A stretch of 19,562 bases of DNA from Syntrophomonadaceae bacterium (GTDB taxonomy: Bacteria > Bacillota > Dethiobacteria > DTU022), in the NCBI GenBank assembly GCA_007130585.1, contig SLSE01000105.1, positions 1-19,562 on the forward strand. Reading direction: 5' to 3'. Position numbers and translations under genes: made by a program. Position 1 is the first letter of the stretch. Every line of letters begins with the position of its first letter. The notes under the pieces were generated by a model that was not told where the DNA came from, did not search any database, and saw only the letters and a list, made by a program, of their open reading frames with translations. Shown here one piece after another: positions 1 through 6,714 of the stretch.

Positions 1-875
1 GCGGCAATCAAAGGCCGCATCTCGGTGATCAGTATCCCGGTAAAAATCAAGGCGGCGCCGAATAATTTTTGCGCGGTAAATATCTCATCCCAGAACAGGT
101 ATGAGAAAAAACCGGCAAACACCGCCTCCAGGGACAAAATTAACACGGCATGGGTAGGCAGGGTATGGCGCTGGGCGATGGTCTGGGTAACAAAAGCGCC
201 AATTGTGCAGAATATCACAGCATATAAAATAGCAGCCCAGATCAGCGGGGGCTGATGAAAAATAATTTCAGCAGGCTCAAAAGTCAAAGCAATTATAAAG
301 CTGGCCACGCCGGTAAAGGCAATCTGGGAAACAGCCAGAACAATGGGGTCGCTTTTTCGAACATGAATTGCGATGGCAATAATATGGGCCGCGAATAGAA
401 AAGCACAGATCAGGGTTAAAAGGTCACCGATATTAAAACCGTGCACTTCATCCACCGACATGAAGTAAAGACCCGCCGCCGCGAGGATTGCGCCTGCTAT
501 GGCAAGTAAGCCGGGAGAAACCCGGGTAACAAAATAATACATGAAGGGGACGATCACCACGGCCGTACCGGTGATGAAGCCTGATTTGGCGGGAGTGGTA
601 TAAAGCAGACCCACTGTCTGAAAGGCAAAGCCCCCGAAAAGAAACAAACCGATCAGCGCCCCGGCCAGGTAATCGCCGGGCGCCGCCCGGAACAGTCTTC
701 TCCAGAAAAAAGGAGCCAGGATCAGGGCGGCAAGAGTAAAGCGCAGGCCCAGGTAGGTAAAAGGCTCGATAATTTCCAGGGCTTCTTTCATGATCACGAA
801 GTTGGATCCCCAGAATACGGCTACAAAAAATAATGATATATCCGCCATAATAGTTTTTTTATTGATTGCTTGCAT
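1..875 (-). CDS. EamA/DMT-family transporter, 3' end outside window
   Basis: Predicted ten-helix inner-membrane exporter of the drug/metabolite transporter superfamily (EamA type); the substrate cannot be told from sequence. Translation from ATG at 875 gives about 291 uninterrupted residues that reach the window edge without a stop. The start MQAINKKTIMADISLF is followed by a first helix containing VFWGSNFVIMKEAL, the usual EamA opening, then alternating hydrophobic helices and a second repeat near the end (SLEAVFAGFFSYLFW), which is the paired EamA arrangement. Family members are near 300 residues, so probably only a few codons are missing. A GAGG motif lies 12 bases before the ATG; an alternative start is Met10. 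It is last in a leftward series, separated from the small lipoprotein gene by a weak hairpin with a T-run. Family is confident, substrate unknown. Confidence 0.88.
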   Translation of the reverse strand, partial: MQAINKKTIMADISLFFVAVFWGSNFVIMKEALEIIEPFTYLGLRFTLAALILAPFFWRRLFRAAPGDYLAGALIGLFLFGGFAFQTVGLLYTTPAKSGFITGTAVVIVPFMYYFVTRVSPGLLAIAGAILAAAGLYFMSVDEVHGFNIGDLLTLICAFLFAAHIIAIAIHVRKSDPIVLAVSQIAFTGVASFIIALTFEPAEIIFHQPPLIWAAILYAVIFCTIGAFVTQTIAQRHTLPTHAVLILSLEAVFAGFFSYLFWDEIFTAQKLFGAALIFTGILITEMRPLIA

Positions 876-892
876 GCCCCTTATCAACCTCA

Positions 893-935
893 CAAAAAAT
901 ATTGCCCGCCCTGGTTAATAACAGGGGCAGAGCAA
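893..935 (-). terminator. Weak intrinsic terminator after the small lipoprotein gene
   Basis: On the minus strand, an imperfect hairpin (outer TTGC/GCAA, inner CCCTG/CAGGG, loop TTATTAAC, with an internal loop) is followed by TATTTTTT. It lies about 80 bases past the lipoprotein stop and just before the transporter start. The stem is interrupted, so read-through into the transporter is likely. Confidence 0.4.
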
Positions 936-1012
936 TAAAATCTTAACACACTTCCGGTACTTTTCAGCAGTATTTCTTAAAATAACCTGATCGAGCTTTC
1001 AGGCATAGCGCT

Positions 1013-1174
1013 CTATTCATTCATATTCTCTTCTTCTTCAACAGGACCGAAATGGGGATCCGGATCTCCGGGCTCGCCACAGCCCGCCAAGGCTAACAAA
1101 AACACCGTAGCAAAAATAAAGATTGGAATGATTATTTTACACTTCAACATGTTAATATCCACTCCTTTCTTCAT
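1013..1174 (-). CDS. Very small predicted lipoprotein (45-53 aa)
   Basis: An unrecognised small gene with a clear lipoprotein signal. From ATG 1174 it encodes 53 residues beginning MKKGVDINMLKCK, then a hydrophobic stretch IIIPIFIFATVFLLALAGC ending in a canonical lipobox (L-A-G-C), then only about 21 residues: GEPGDPDPHFGPV followed by an acidic EEEENMNE tail. After signal peptidase II cleavage the mature lipopeptide would be about 22 residues anchored on the outer face of the membrane. Two in-frame starts each have a Shine-Dalgarno: AGGAG seven bases before ATG 1174, and AAAGGAG about eleven bases before ATG 1150 (45 aa). A good promoter lies upstream (1236-1265) and a weak terminator downstream, so it appears to be its own transcription unit. 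No function can be assigned. It could be a degraded remnant of a longer lipoprotein, but the intact promoter, RBS, lipobox and stop argue for a real gene. Confidence 0.7.
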   Translation of the reverse strand: MKKGVDINMLKCKIIIPIFIFATVFLLALAGCGEPGDPDPHFGPVEEEENMNE

Positions 1175-1235
1175 TATTTAACTCCTGATAAATAGCCTGC
1201 CTGCAATTTATCTTCAGAATTGAGTCTTTATTTAT

Positions 1236-1265
1236 ATTATAAGGCCTGTTTAGGCATGACATCAA
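1236..1265 (-). promoter_or_regulatory. Sigma-70-type promoter for the small lipoprotein gene
   Basis: On the minus strand TTGATG (1265-1260) and TATAAT (1241-1236) are separated by 18 bases, a near-consensus housekeeping promoter. The spacer holds a short inverted repeat, GCCT-AAAC-AGGC, which could be an operator. The expected start point near 1229 gives a leader of roughly 55 bases before ATG 1174. Confidence 0.65.
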
Positions 1266-1273
1266 GCCCCGCT

Positions 1274-1290
1274 GCAGTTGCAGCAACTGC
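1274..1290. repeat. Perfect 7-bp inverted repeat beyond the peptidase terminator
   Basis: GCAGTTG-CAG-CAACTGC is a perfect 7-bp stem with a 3-base loop. It sits just upstream of the lipoprotein promoter -35 element and beyond the T-run of the peptidase terminator. It may be a backup hairpin for read-through transcripts or a protein site; nothing in the sequence decides between these. Confidence 0.4.
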
Positions 1291-1296
1291 GAACAT

Positions 1297-1335
1297 AAAA
1301 AAACCCCTGCCTGCCTGGAAAGAACAGGCCAGGGG
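1297..1335 (-). terminator. Rho-independent terminator after the M20 peptidase gene
   Basis: On the minus strand CCCCTG and GCCTG pair with CAGGC and CAGGGG to give an 11-bp GC-rich stem with a three-base bulge and a loop of about 7 bases, followed by seven Ts. It begins about 20 bases after the peptidase stop and marks the end of the antiporter-peptidase transcript. Confidence 0.85.
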
Positions 1336-1355
1336 AATAGCAGGAATGATAAAAT

Positions 1356-2585
1356 TCAGGAAAGCAAATCCATAACAGTGTAAAGCATGATCCGGGTTGT
1401 ATCGACCATGGTATCGATCTCCACGTATTCATCGGCGGCATGGAAATTTGCTCCATCCGGGCCGAACAGTACAGTGGGGATTTTCAATCTCGGCGCAATA
1501 TGATTGGCATCTGATTCGGAGCGAAAATAGGTGGTCTGCATTTTTTTGCCCAGGATATTTTCGCTTCCTTTCCGGAGGGATCTGGCAAGGGGTGTATTCT
1601 CTTCTACGGTCCAGGGCAGAAAATAAGCATCCGGGTGGGGGAGATCGCGCAACCTGACCTCGACTTCACTTTCCAGGTCCAGGGAATCTACTATTTCCCT
1701 GACTTCTTTCAAAGCCTGCCCGGCATCGCCTTCCACGGTATGGCGGTATATCGTAAAGCTGGCATCCTCTGGGACCAGCAAATATTTTTCCCCGCCTTTC
1801 AGGTTGGTGATACACATCGTTCCCCTGCCCAGCAGCGGGTGTTCGCCCAGGTCCAGGTTGTCACTGACGGCATTAATGATCCGGGCGGCATCTTCGACGG
1901 CATTAATGCCTTTTTCAGGAGTTGCCCCGTGAGCCGATTTGCCTTTAACTTTTACATGATAAACGGCGGTTCCCCTGCTTCCCAGGGCCACACAGGGAAA
2001 TTTCTCATTACCCGGTGCAAATGGTGCAGACGGCTCAGGAATAATACAAAAATCACAACCGTCCGTTATTCCGTCCATGATTGTGAAGTGGGTTCCCAGT
2101 CCGTAGGGGCCTTCTTCATCGCTGACAGCGGTAAAAACAATATCCCCCTTCAGTTCAATACCCGCTTCTACCAGGGCCTCCATCAGGAAAACTGAAGATA
2201 CAATTCCCGCTTTCATATCCAAAGCGCCCAGCCCGTAAAGTCTTCCGTCCTTTTCCACCCCCGCATAGGGGTCAACAGTCCAGCCGTCGCAAAGAGGCAC
2301 CGTATCAACATGCCCGTTAATAAGCATCCCCGGGCCGCCGCCTGTTCCTTTAAGGCGGACTATCAGGTTCTCTCCCTTAAATCCTGTTATCTCGGGCTCT
2401 TCATAGTGCTGAATTTCCGTATGCAGCCGGTTATAATAGGACATCCGGCCGCGCAGGTAATCGATAATTTCCGCTTCCTCGAAAAACGGGCTCCTGATGC
2501 TGACCAGTTCCCGCAGCAGCTTGACCATATCCTGTCTATTGACTAGACTCATAGCTTTATCAAAAGTTTTCTGGTCAACAGGCAT
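1356..2585 (-). CDS. M20 family metallopeptidase / deacylase (ArgE/DapE/CPG2-like)
   Basis: Predicted cytoplasmic two-metal (usually zinc) amidohydrolase cleaving an N-acyl amino acid or short peptide. The 409-residue length fits the family. Visible metal and catalytic residues: NGHVDTVP with His92 and Asp94, the bridging Asp123 in GALDMKAG, the catalytic base and metal ligand Glu157-Glu158 in SDEEG, Glu184 in IIPEPS, and a C-terminal His382 in GANFHAADEY. His219 in SAHG belongs to the dimerisation/lid domain between the two halves of the catalytic domain. A strong AAAGGAGG lies just before ATG 2585. It follows the antiporter gene by 160 bases that hold only hairpins, with no promoter seen, so co-transcription is likely; a strong terminator follows. 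The context suggests supplying or processing an amino substrate of the kam pathway, but ArgE, DapE or dipeptidase activity cannot be distinguished. Confidence 0.93.
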   Translation of the reverse strand: MPVDQKTFDKAMSLVNRQDMVKLLRELVSIRSPFFEEAEIIDYLRGRMSYYNRLHTEIQHYEEPEITGFKGENLIVRLKGTGGGPGMLINGHVDTVPLCDGWTVDPYAGVEKDGRLYGLGALDMKAGIVSSVFLMEALVEAGIELKGDIVFTAVSDEEGPYGLGTHFTIMDGITDGCDFCIIPEPSAPFAPGNEKFPCVALGSRGTAVYHVKVKGKSAHGATPEKGINAVEDAARIINAVSDNLDLGEHPLLGRGTMCITNLKGGEKYLLVPEDASFTIYRHTVEGDAGQALKEVREIVDSLDLESEVEVRLRDLPHPDAYFLPWTVEENTPLARSLRKGSENILGKKMQTTYFRSESDANHIAPRLKIPTVLFGPDGANFHAADEYVEIDTMVDTTRIMLYTVMDLLS

Positions 2586-2684
2586 ATTGAAAACCTCCTT
2601 TGTTCCAAACCATAAAACCCCGGCGATAAAACTTATTTATCTAAATTTCCTTCCGCCTCTTTCAAAAACAGTACACCAGGGCTG

Positions 2685-2724
2685 CCAGCCCGGATAATCC
2701 GGGAGGAAAAAAATCTCCTCCCGG
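2685..2724 (-). other. Chain of three overlapping hairpins between the antiporter and peptidase genes
   Basis: Read on the minus strand from just after the antiporter stop: CCGGGAGGA/TCCTCCCGG (9 bp, 8-base loop) at 2724-2699, CCCGGA-TTA-TCCGGG at 2703-2689, and GGGCT-GGC-AGCCC around 2693-2681. Neighbouring hairpins share bases, so they cannot all form fully at once. No long T-run follows, so this looks more like a transcript-end stabiliser, pause or partial attenuator than a simple terminator. Confidence 0.5.
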
Positions 2725-2745
2725 CGTTTCCGGAAATACAGTTCT

Positions 2746-4197
2746 TTAAAGTGCAAGCTCCTCGTCGTCTTCCCTGTACTGACTGACACTCTTGATATCG
2801 CCTTCTTTAAACATGGCAAAACCGATCCAGCTGTAGATTACGGCTATGATCGGAACCAGGAAAGAAAGGAAGGTGTAAGGAATATACTGTATTGTGGGGA
2901 CTCCAAGACATCCGTAGAAAAACACCCCGCACAGGCCCCAGGGCACGAGCGGTGAAAAGACAGTTCCCGAGTCCTCGGAAGTCCTGGACAGGACCTGCGG
3001 TAAAAGCCCCAGCTTCTTATATGCCGGGCGGTACATCCGGCCGGGAATAATGATCGCCATGTACTGGCTGGCAGAGAAAAGGTTCACGGCTATACCGGAA
3101 AGAACATGAGTGGTAACCAGGCCGCCAACACTGCTGACCAGCGCACCCATTTTTTCAAGAAGAACATGAAGCATCTTGGTTTTTTCCAAAATACCGCCAA
3201 AGGACAGGGCAATAAACCCGAGTGAAATTGTCCACATCATGCTCTGCAAACCACCGCGGGATAACAGTGAATCAAGCGCTTCCACGCCGGTTGTCGATAC
3301 GTAACCATAGTTCATGAAGTTTAACATTTCAGCCAGGCTGAAACCCTGGAAGATCATAGCAAATGCTGCTCCGATCAGGGAAGCGATAATCATCACGGCC
3401 AGGCCGGGAACACGCTTCACGGCAAGAATTACCACGATAATCGGCGGGATGAAGTTGAGAGGACTGATCGCGAAGTTCTCAGTTAAACCGGTCAGAACGA
3501 CACTGATCTGCTGAGCGTCAATCGTCCCGTCGGCAAATTGGAATCCCATAACGGCGTAGATAATAATTGCAATTACCAGGGCCGGTATGGTTGTGTACAT
3601 CATGCTCTTGATGTGATCAAACAGGTCGGCTTCGCCGACAGCTGCACCCAGGTTCGTCGAGTCAGAGAGGGGGGACATTTTATCGCCGAAAATTGCTCCG
3701 GAGATAACTGCCCCGGCGGTCATGGCTGCAGGAATACCCAGCCCCATTCCGATTCCCATGAAGGCAACGCCAAAGGTAGCGCCCGTGGTCCAGGAACTGC
3801 CTGTCACCACCGAGGCAATTGCGCAAACCAGGCACACCGTGGCCAGGAATATCGAAGGGGTAAGGATAAGCATGCCGTAATAAATAAGGGAGGGAATAAC
3901 CCCGGCCGGGATCCAGGATCCGATTAAAACCCCGATCATCATCAAGATTAACATCGGAAGCATGGCTATACTGCAGCCATAAAGGATCGCGTCCTGACAC
4001 TCCTTGTAAGTATACCCCGCCCTGGTGGCCACAATAATTGCCACCACGCTGGCCAGGATCAGGGTAATGTGGGTTACCCATGCTTCGTCAATCACAAACA
4101 CCTGGACAAAAAGAGCCACGCAGAGAAACAAAATCACAAATAAGGCACCGGCAAAACTTGGCCTTTTGTCCTGTTCTGTTTTTACTTCAGCAGACAT
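2746..4197 (-). CDS. NhaC-type Na+/H+ antiporter family protein
   Basis: Polytopic membrane antiporter of 483 residues, length and composition typical of the NhaC family, with about a dozen hydrophobic helices. The family signature GDKMSPLSDSTNLGA is at residues 171-185, preceded by VTGSSWTTGATFG (131-143) in a re-entrant-like region; the second half has the matching SEDSGTVFSPLVPWG. Both ends are hydrophilic (MSAEVKTEQDKRPS and an acidic EDDEELAL tail) and probably cytoplasmic. A strong AGGAGG lies 8 bases before ATG 4197. The family includes plain Na+/H+ antiporters and Na+-coupled organic-acid exchangers, so the role beside an amino-acid mutase could be pH/Na+ balance or solute exchange. 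It lies 121 bases downstream of kamE across a terminator-like hairpin, so it is either a partly attenuated member of the kam operon or a separate unit. Family confident, substrate open. Confidence 0.9.
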   Translation of the reverse strand: MSAEVKTEQDKRPSFAGALFVILFLCVALFVQVFVIDEAWVTHITLILASVVAIIVATRAGYTYKECQDAILYGCSIAMLPMLILMMIGVLIGSWIPAGVIPSLIYYGMLILTPSIFLATVCLVCAIASVVTGSSWTTGATFGVAFMGIGMGLGIPAAMTAGAVISGAIFGDKMSPLSDSTNLGAAVGEADLFDHIKSMMYTTIPALVIAIIIYAVMGFQFADGTIDAQQISVVLTGLTENFAISPLNFIPPIIVVILAVKRVPGLAVMIIASLIGAAFAMIFQGFSLAEMLNFMNYGYVSTTGVEALDSLLSRGGLQSMMWTISLGFIALSFGGILEKTKMLHVLLEKMGALVSSVGGLVTTHVLSGIAVNLFSASQYMAIIIPGRMYRPAYKKLGLLPQVLSRTSEDSGTVFSPLVPWGLCGVFFYGCLGVPTIQYIPYTFLSFLVPIIAVIYSWIGFAMFKEGDIKSVSQYREDDEELAL

Positions 4198-4279
4198 TTT
4201 TAAACCTCCTGTATCAATTATTTACTTTTTCTTCCGGTAGCCGGTAAAGCGTTATTCCTAAATCAGCTCACCTCCCTAA

Positions 4280-4319
4280 AAGAAGGCGGGGCAGCCACAC
4301 CGGCCTGTCCCGCTTTCTT
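4280..4319 (-). terminator. Terminator-like hairpin directly after kamE
   Basis: A 15-bp stem with a 10-base loop starts at the kamE stop codon. On the minus strand it has two A-C mismatches and is followed by the T-rich TTCTTTT. On the plus strand the same positions become G-U pairs and the stem is continuous. It probably reduces transcription from kamE into the antiporter gene. Confidence 0.55.
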
Positions 4320-5074
4320 TATTTACTTTCAGCTTTCAAGCGCCGAACCAGCTCGGCGGTTATATAAGATGCCACATGGTTGGGCAGGGTTCCCGGCCCG
4401 AACCCGGCATCGTAACCGAGCTCGATGGCCAGTTCGTGCGATATGCGGGGCCCGCCGCAGATTAATAGAACCCTGTCCCGCAGGCCTTCAGCTTCAGCCA
4501 GTTCGACGAGCTCTGTCAGGTTTTCGAGATGGATATTCTTCTGGGTTACAACCTGGGAGACCAGTATGGCATCGGCATTTAATTCAACAGCTTTTGCCAG
4601 CAGTTCTGCATTGGGCACCTGGCTGCCCAGGTTATATGCTTCCATTTCGGGGTAACGCTCCAGGCCGTACTCTCCCATATAACCTTTCATATTAATTATG
4701 GCGTCGATGCCCACCGTGTGGGCATCGCTGCCGGTACAGGCTGCTACGACAACCACTTTCCGCTTTATTTCTTTCCTGATCATTTCGTTAACTTCTCCGA
4801 AGCTCATTACCAGCTGCTGCCGCCTGGGTATTTTTATGGCTTCGTAATTTACCGTGTGCATGCATTTGCCGTAAATAACGAAAAATGAGAACCCGGCTCC
4901 CAGGTCGGCCATTTCCGCCACTGCGGGTTCTTCAAGGCCCATTTTCAGGGCCATCTGGCGGGCCGCCTCTTTAGCTTCATCTCCGGCCGGAACGGGAAGC
5001 GTAAAGCTGACCTGTACCGCGCCATCATTAAGAGAATCACCGTAGGCTTTAATCCTGCTCAGGTCGATTTCCAT
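4319..5074 (-). CDS. kamE: Lysine 5,6-aminomutase beta subunit (cobalamin-binding)
   Basis: Beta subunit of the adenosylcobalamin- and PLP-dependent lysine 5,6-aminomutase, which moves the terminal amino group of beta-L-lysine (or D-lysine) to the neighbouring carbon. Visible: an N-terminal dimerisation/PLP domain (about 1-105) and a Rossmann-type B12-binding domain carrying DAHTVG at residues 118-123, the DxHxxG motif whose His119 replaces the lower cobalamin ligand. Lys130 in NMKG is 11 residues later, the same spacing as the His133/Lys144 pair known from the Clostridium sticklandii enzyme, where the lysine forms the PLP aldimine. Later GGPRIS and GFGPGTLPNH fit the B12 fold. An ATG at 5107 gives 11 extra residues, but ATG 5074 has AGGAGG 11 bases upstream and lies one base after the kamD stop (TGA-T-ATG), so I chose it: 251 residues, translationally coupled to kamD. 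Confidence 0.96.
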   Translation of the reverse strand: MEIDLSRIKAYGDSLNDGAVQVSFTLPVPAGDEAKEAARQMALKMGLEEPAVAEMADLGAGFSFFVIYGKCMHTVNYEAIKIPRRQQLVMSFGEVNEMIRKEIKRKVVVVAACTGSDAHTVGIDAIINMKGYMGEYGLERYPEMEAYNLGSQVPNAELLAKAVELNADAILVSQVVTQKNIHLENLTELVELAEAEGLRDRVLLICGGPRISHELAIELGYDAGFGPGTLPNHVASYITAELVRRLKAESK

Positions 5075-5075
5075 A

Positions 5076-6689
5076 TCAGGAAAGCCCTCCTTTTCCCGCC
5101 TCAGCATTATTCATGAAAATTTCCATAAACGGATTGTAATATTGCTCGTGTCTTTCGATAACCCCGTCGCTGCCTTTTCCGCCTTCCGAGCTGCGCTTTA
5201 TGTCGGCAAAAAACCCTTTTTCCATTGCATCTTCAAGGCCGATTTTTTCTATCTCCCGGAGCATGCTGCAGGCATCATCAAGCAATTTTTCAGCCCTGGC
5301 CCGGATCCGGCCGTTATCTTTAAAGAAAAGTTCGTCGCCCAGGCTGCGGGCATTGTTAAAAATATACTTCCCGTTGGCTATGCTCAGGTACCGATCACTG
5401 ATGAACGGGGTATGGATCGCCTCGGTAAGCATTCCTAAGAGCTGGATCTCCTGGCCGGTCAGTATTGATACTAGGTTGAACATGCCGTTAACCAGGTAGG
5501 TCCTGAAAATATCTCCTGTAACATGTTTCGTGGGCGGCATGTATTTCAGGGGCGACCGGGGGAAAAGCTCGCGGCACAGTTGAGCCTGGGCAATTTCCAA
5601 CAATAAACCGTCTTCCCTGGCGGGATCAATTTCAAAAGCATGACCCAGTCCAATCTGTTCTTCCCGCAGGCCCGAGCGAAGAGCCAGCTGCTCATTAATA
5701 AACTGGGAAGCAAGAACGGTATGGCCCTGTTCAAAAGCATCAGCCGTGGTCAGGTAGTTGTCTTCTCCCGTATTGATTATAATCCCTGCATAGGCATTGA
5801 TCATGCGCGAGAAATGCTGGTCTATAAAAGTGCGCTTCATGTTAATATCCCGGAAAAGGATGCCGTACATGGCATCATTAAGCATCATATCCAGTCTTTC
5901 AAAGGCGCCCATAACCGATATTTCAGGCATGCAGAGGCCGGAAGCGTAATTAACCAGCTGAATATAGCGGCCGGTTTCTTCTCCCGCTTCATCGAGAGCT
6001 TTGCGGACAATGCGGAAATTTTCCTGGGTGGCATAAGTGCCGCCGAATCCTTCTGCAGTCGGGCCATAGGGAACGTAATCAAGCAGGCTTTGCCCGGTAT
6101 GCCTGATCACGGCTACAATGTCGGCTCCCTGGACAGCAGCCGCTTTCGCCTGCACCGCGTCTTCGTAAACGTTGCCGGTGGCCACTATAACATAAAGCAG
6201 GGGCTTCCCGGGAGGGGAGGCCTGCTTTTTTTTCTCTTCCCGTTTTTGCCTGGTCGCCCTTATTTTTGCAGCGGCCTCATCGGCCAGGAGATCTGCGGTT
6301 TCGCGCCATTTTTCAGCCGGCACTTCGGGGACCGTCGAAACATCCAGTTGCCCTTCGGCTACTTTCCCGGCTATCTCCTGCGGCGATTCCCCCAGGGCGG
6401 AAACTGCCCCGGCCAGCCAGGGTACCAACCCGCGGTTGAGCTTGCCTGCCTCAAAAAGCCTGTCTACCAGAACGTTGGCTAAGGGTATTCCCCCTTTATC
6501 CACACCGTCAATACCCAGCAGCCTGGCTGCAGCCCGCTCTGTTGTTGTTGTAGTGTAATCACCAATCCAGGAGTGCAGGCGATCTGCTATCCGGCCGGCA
6601 GTATCCCTGGCCAGTTTAACTTTAGCATGATCCAGGTTCAATTTATTTTCCACAGATCTTACAGTCCTCCCATCGTTAGAATAAGCCAT
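5076..6689 (-). CDS. kamD: Lysine 5,6-aminomutase alpha subunit
   Basis: Large catalytic subunit (537 residues, close to the usual size just above 500) of lysine 5,6-aminomutase; it forms the TIM-barrel that holds the substrate-PLP adduct while KamE brings adenosylcobalamin. Recognised by the N-terminal KLNLDHAKVKLARDTAGRIA and TTTTTERAAARLLGIDG, the core VIRHTGQSLLDYVPYGPT and GGTYATQENFRIVRKALDE, and the C-terminal TKHVTGDIFRTYLVNGMFN. A lysine-rich linker (KREEKKKQASPPGK, about 147-160) joins the N-terminal helical part to the barrel. ATG 6689 is preceded by a GGAGG that lies in a small GC hairpin (6697-6711). It is 25 bases from the preceding P-loop gene and one base from kamE. No catalytic motif looks damaged. 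D-ornithine 4,5-aminomutase is less likely because its large subunit OraE is a single chain of over 700 residues with the B12 domain fused. Confidence 0.96.
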   Translation of the reverse strand: MAYSNDGRTVRSVENKLNLDHAKVKLARDTAGRIADRLHSWIGDYTTTTTERAAARLLGIDGVDKGGIPLANVLVDRLFEAGKLNRGLVPWLAGAVSALGESPQEIAGKVAEGQLDVSTVPEVPAEKWRETADLLADEAAAKIRATRQKREEKKKQASPPGKPLLYVIVATGNVYEDAVQAKAAAVQGADIVAVIRHTGQSLLDYVPYGPTAEGFGGTYATQENFRIVRKALDEAGEETGRYIQLVNYASGLCMPEISVMGAFERLDMMLNDAMYGILFRDINMKRTFIDQHFSRMINAYAGIIINTGEDNYLTTADAFEQGHTVLASQFINEQLALRSGLREEQIGLGHAFEIDPAREDGLLLEIAQAQLCRELFPRSPLKYMPPTKHVTGDIFRTYLVNGMFNLVSILTGQEIQLLGMLTEAIHTPFISDRYLSIANGKYIFNNARSLGDELFFKDNGRIRARAEKLLDDACSMLREIEKIGLEDAMEKGFFADIKRSSEGGKGSDGVIERHEQYYNPFMEIFMNNAEAGKGGLS

Positions 6690-6696
6690 TTTTTTA

Positions 6697-6711
6697 CCGG
6701 GATCCTCCCGG
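6697..6711 (-). promoter_or_regulatory. kamD ribosome binding site inside a GC hairpin
   Basis: On the minus strand CCGGGA-GGA-TCCCGG is a perfect 6-bp stem with the GGA of the Shine-Dalgarno as its loop, 7 bases before the kamD ATG. It could limit kamD translation unless ribosomes finishing the upstream gene (stop at 6715, immediately before the stem) open it. Confidence 0.5.
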
Positions 6712-6714
6712 CGA

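Noticed and set aside
1635..2195. A 186-residue plus-strand open frame opposite the M20 peptidase
   Set aside because: Antisense shadow of a gene with a complete metal-binding motif set; composition is unlike a real protein.
5640..6482. A 280-residue plus-strand open frame opposite kamD
   Set aside because: It is the antisense of a well-supported gene, shows no recognisable domain and has no convincing ribosome binding site.
5076..6689. Assignment of the large subunit as D-ornithine 4,5-aminomutase OraE
   Set aside because: OraE is a single chain of over 700 residues with the B12 domain fused; here the alpha and beta subunits are separate and match KamD and KamE in size.
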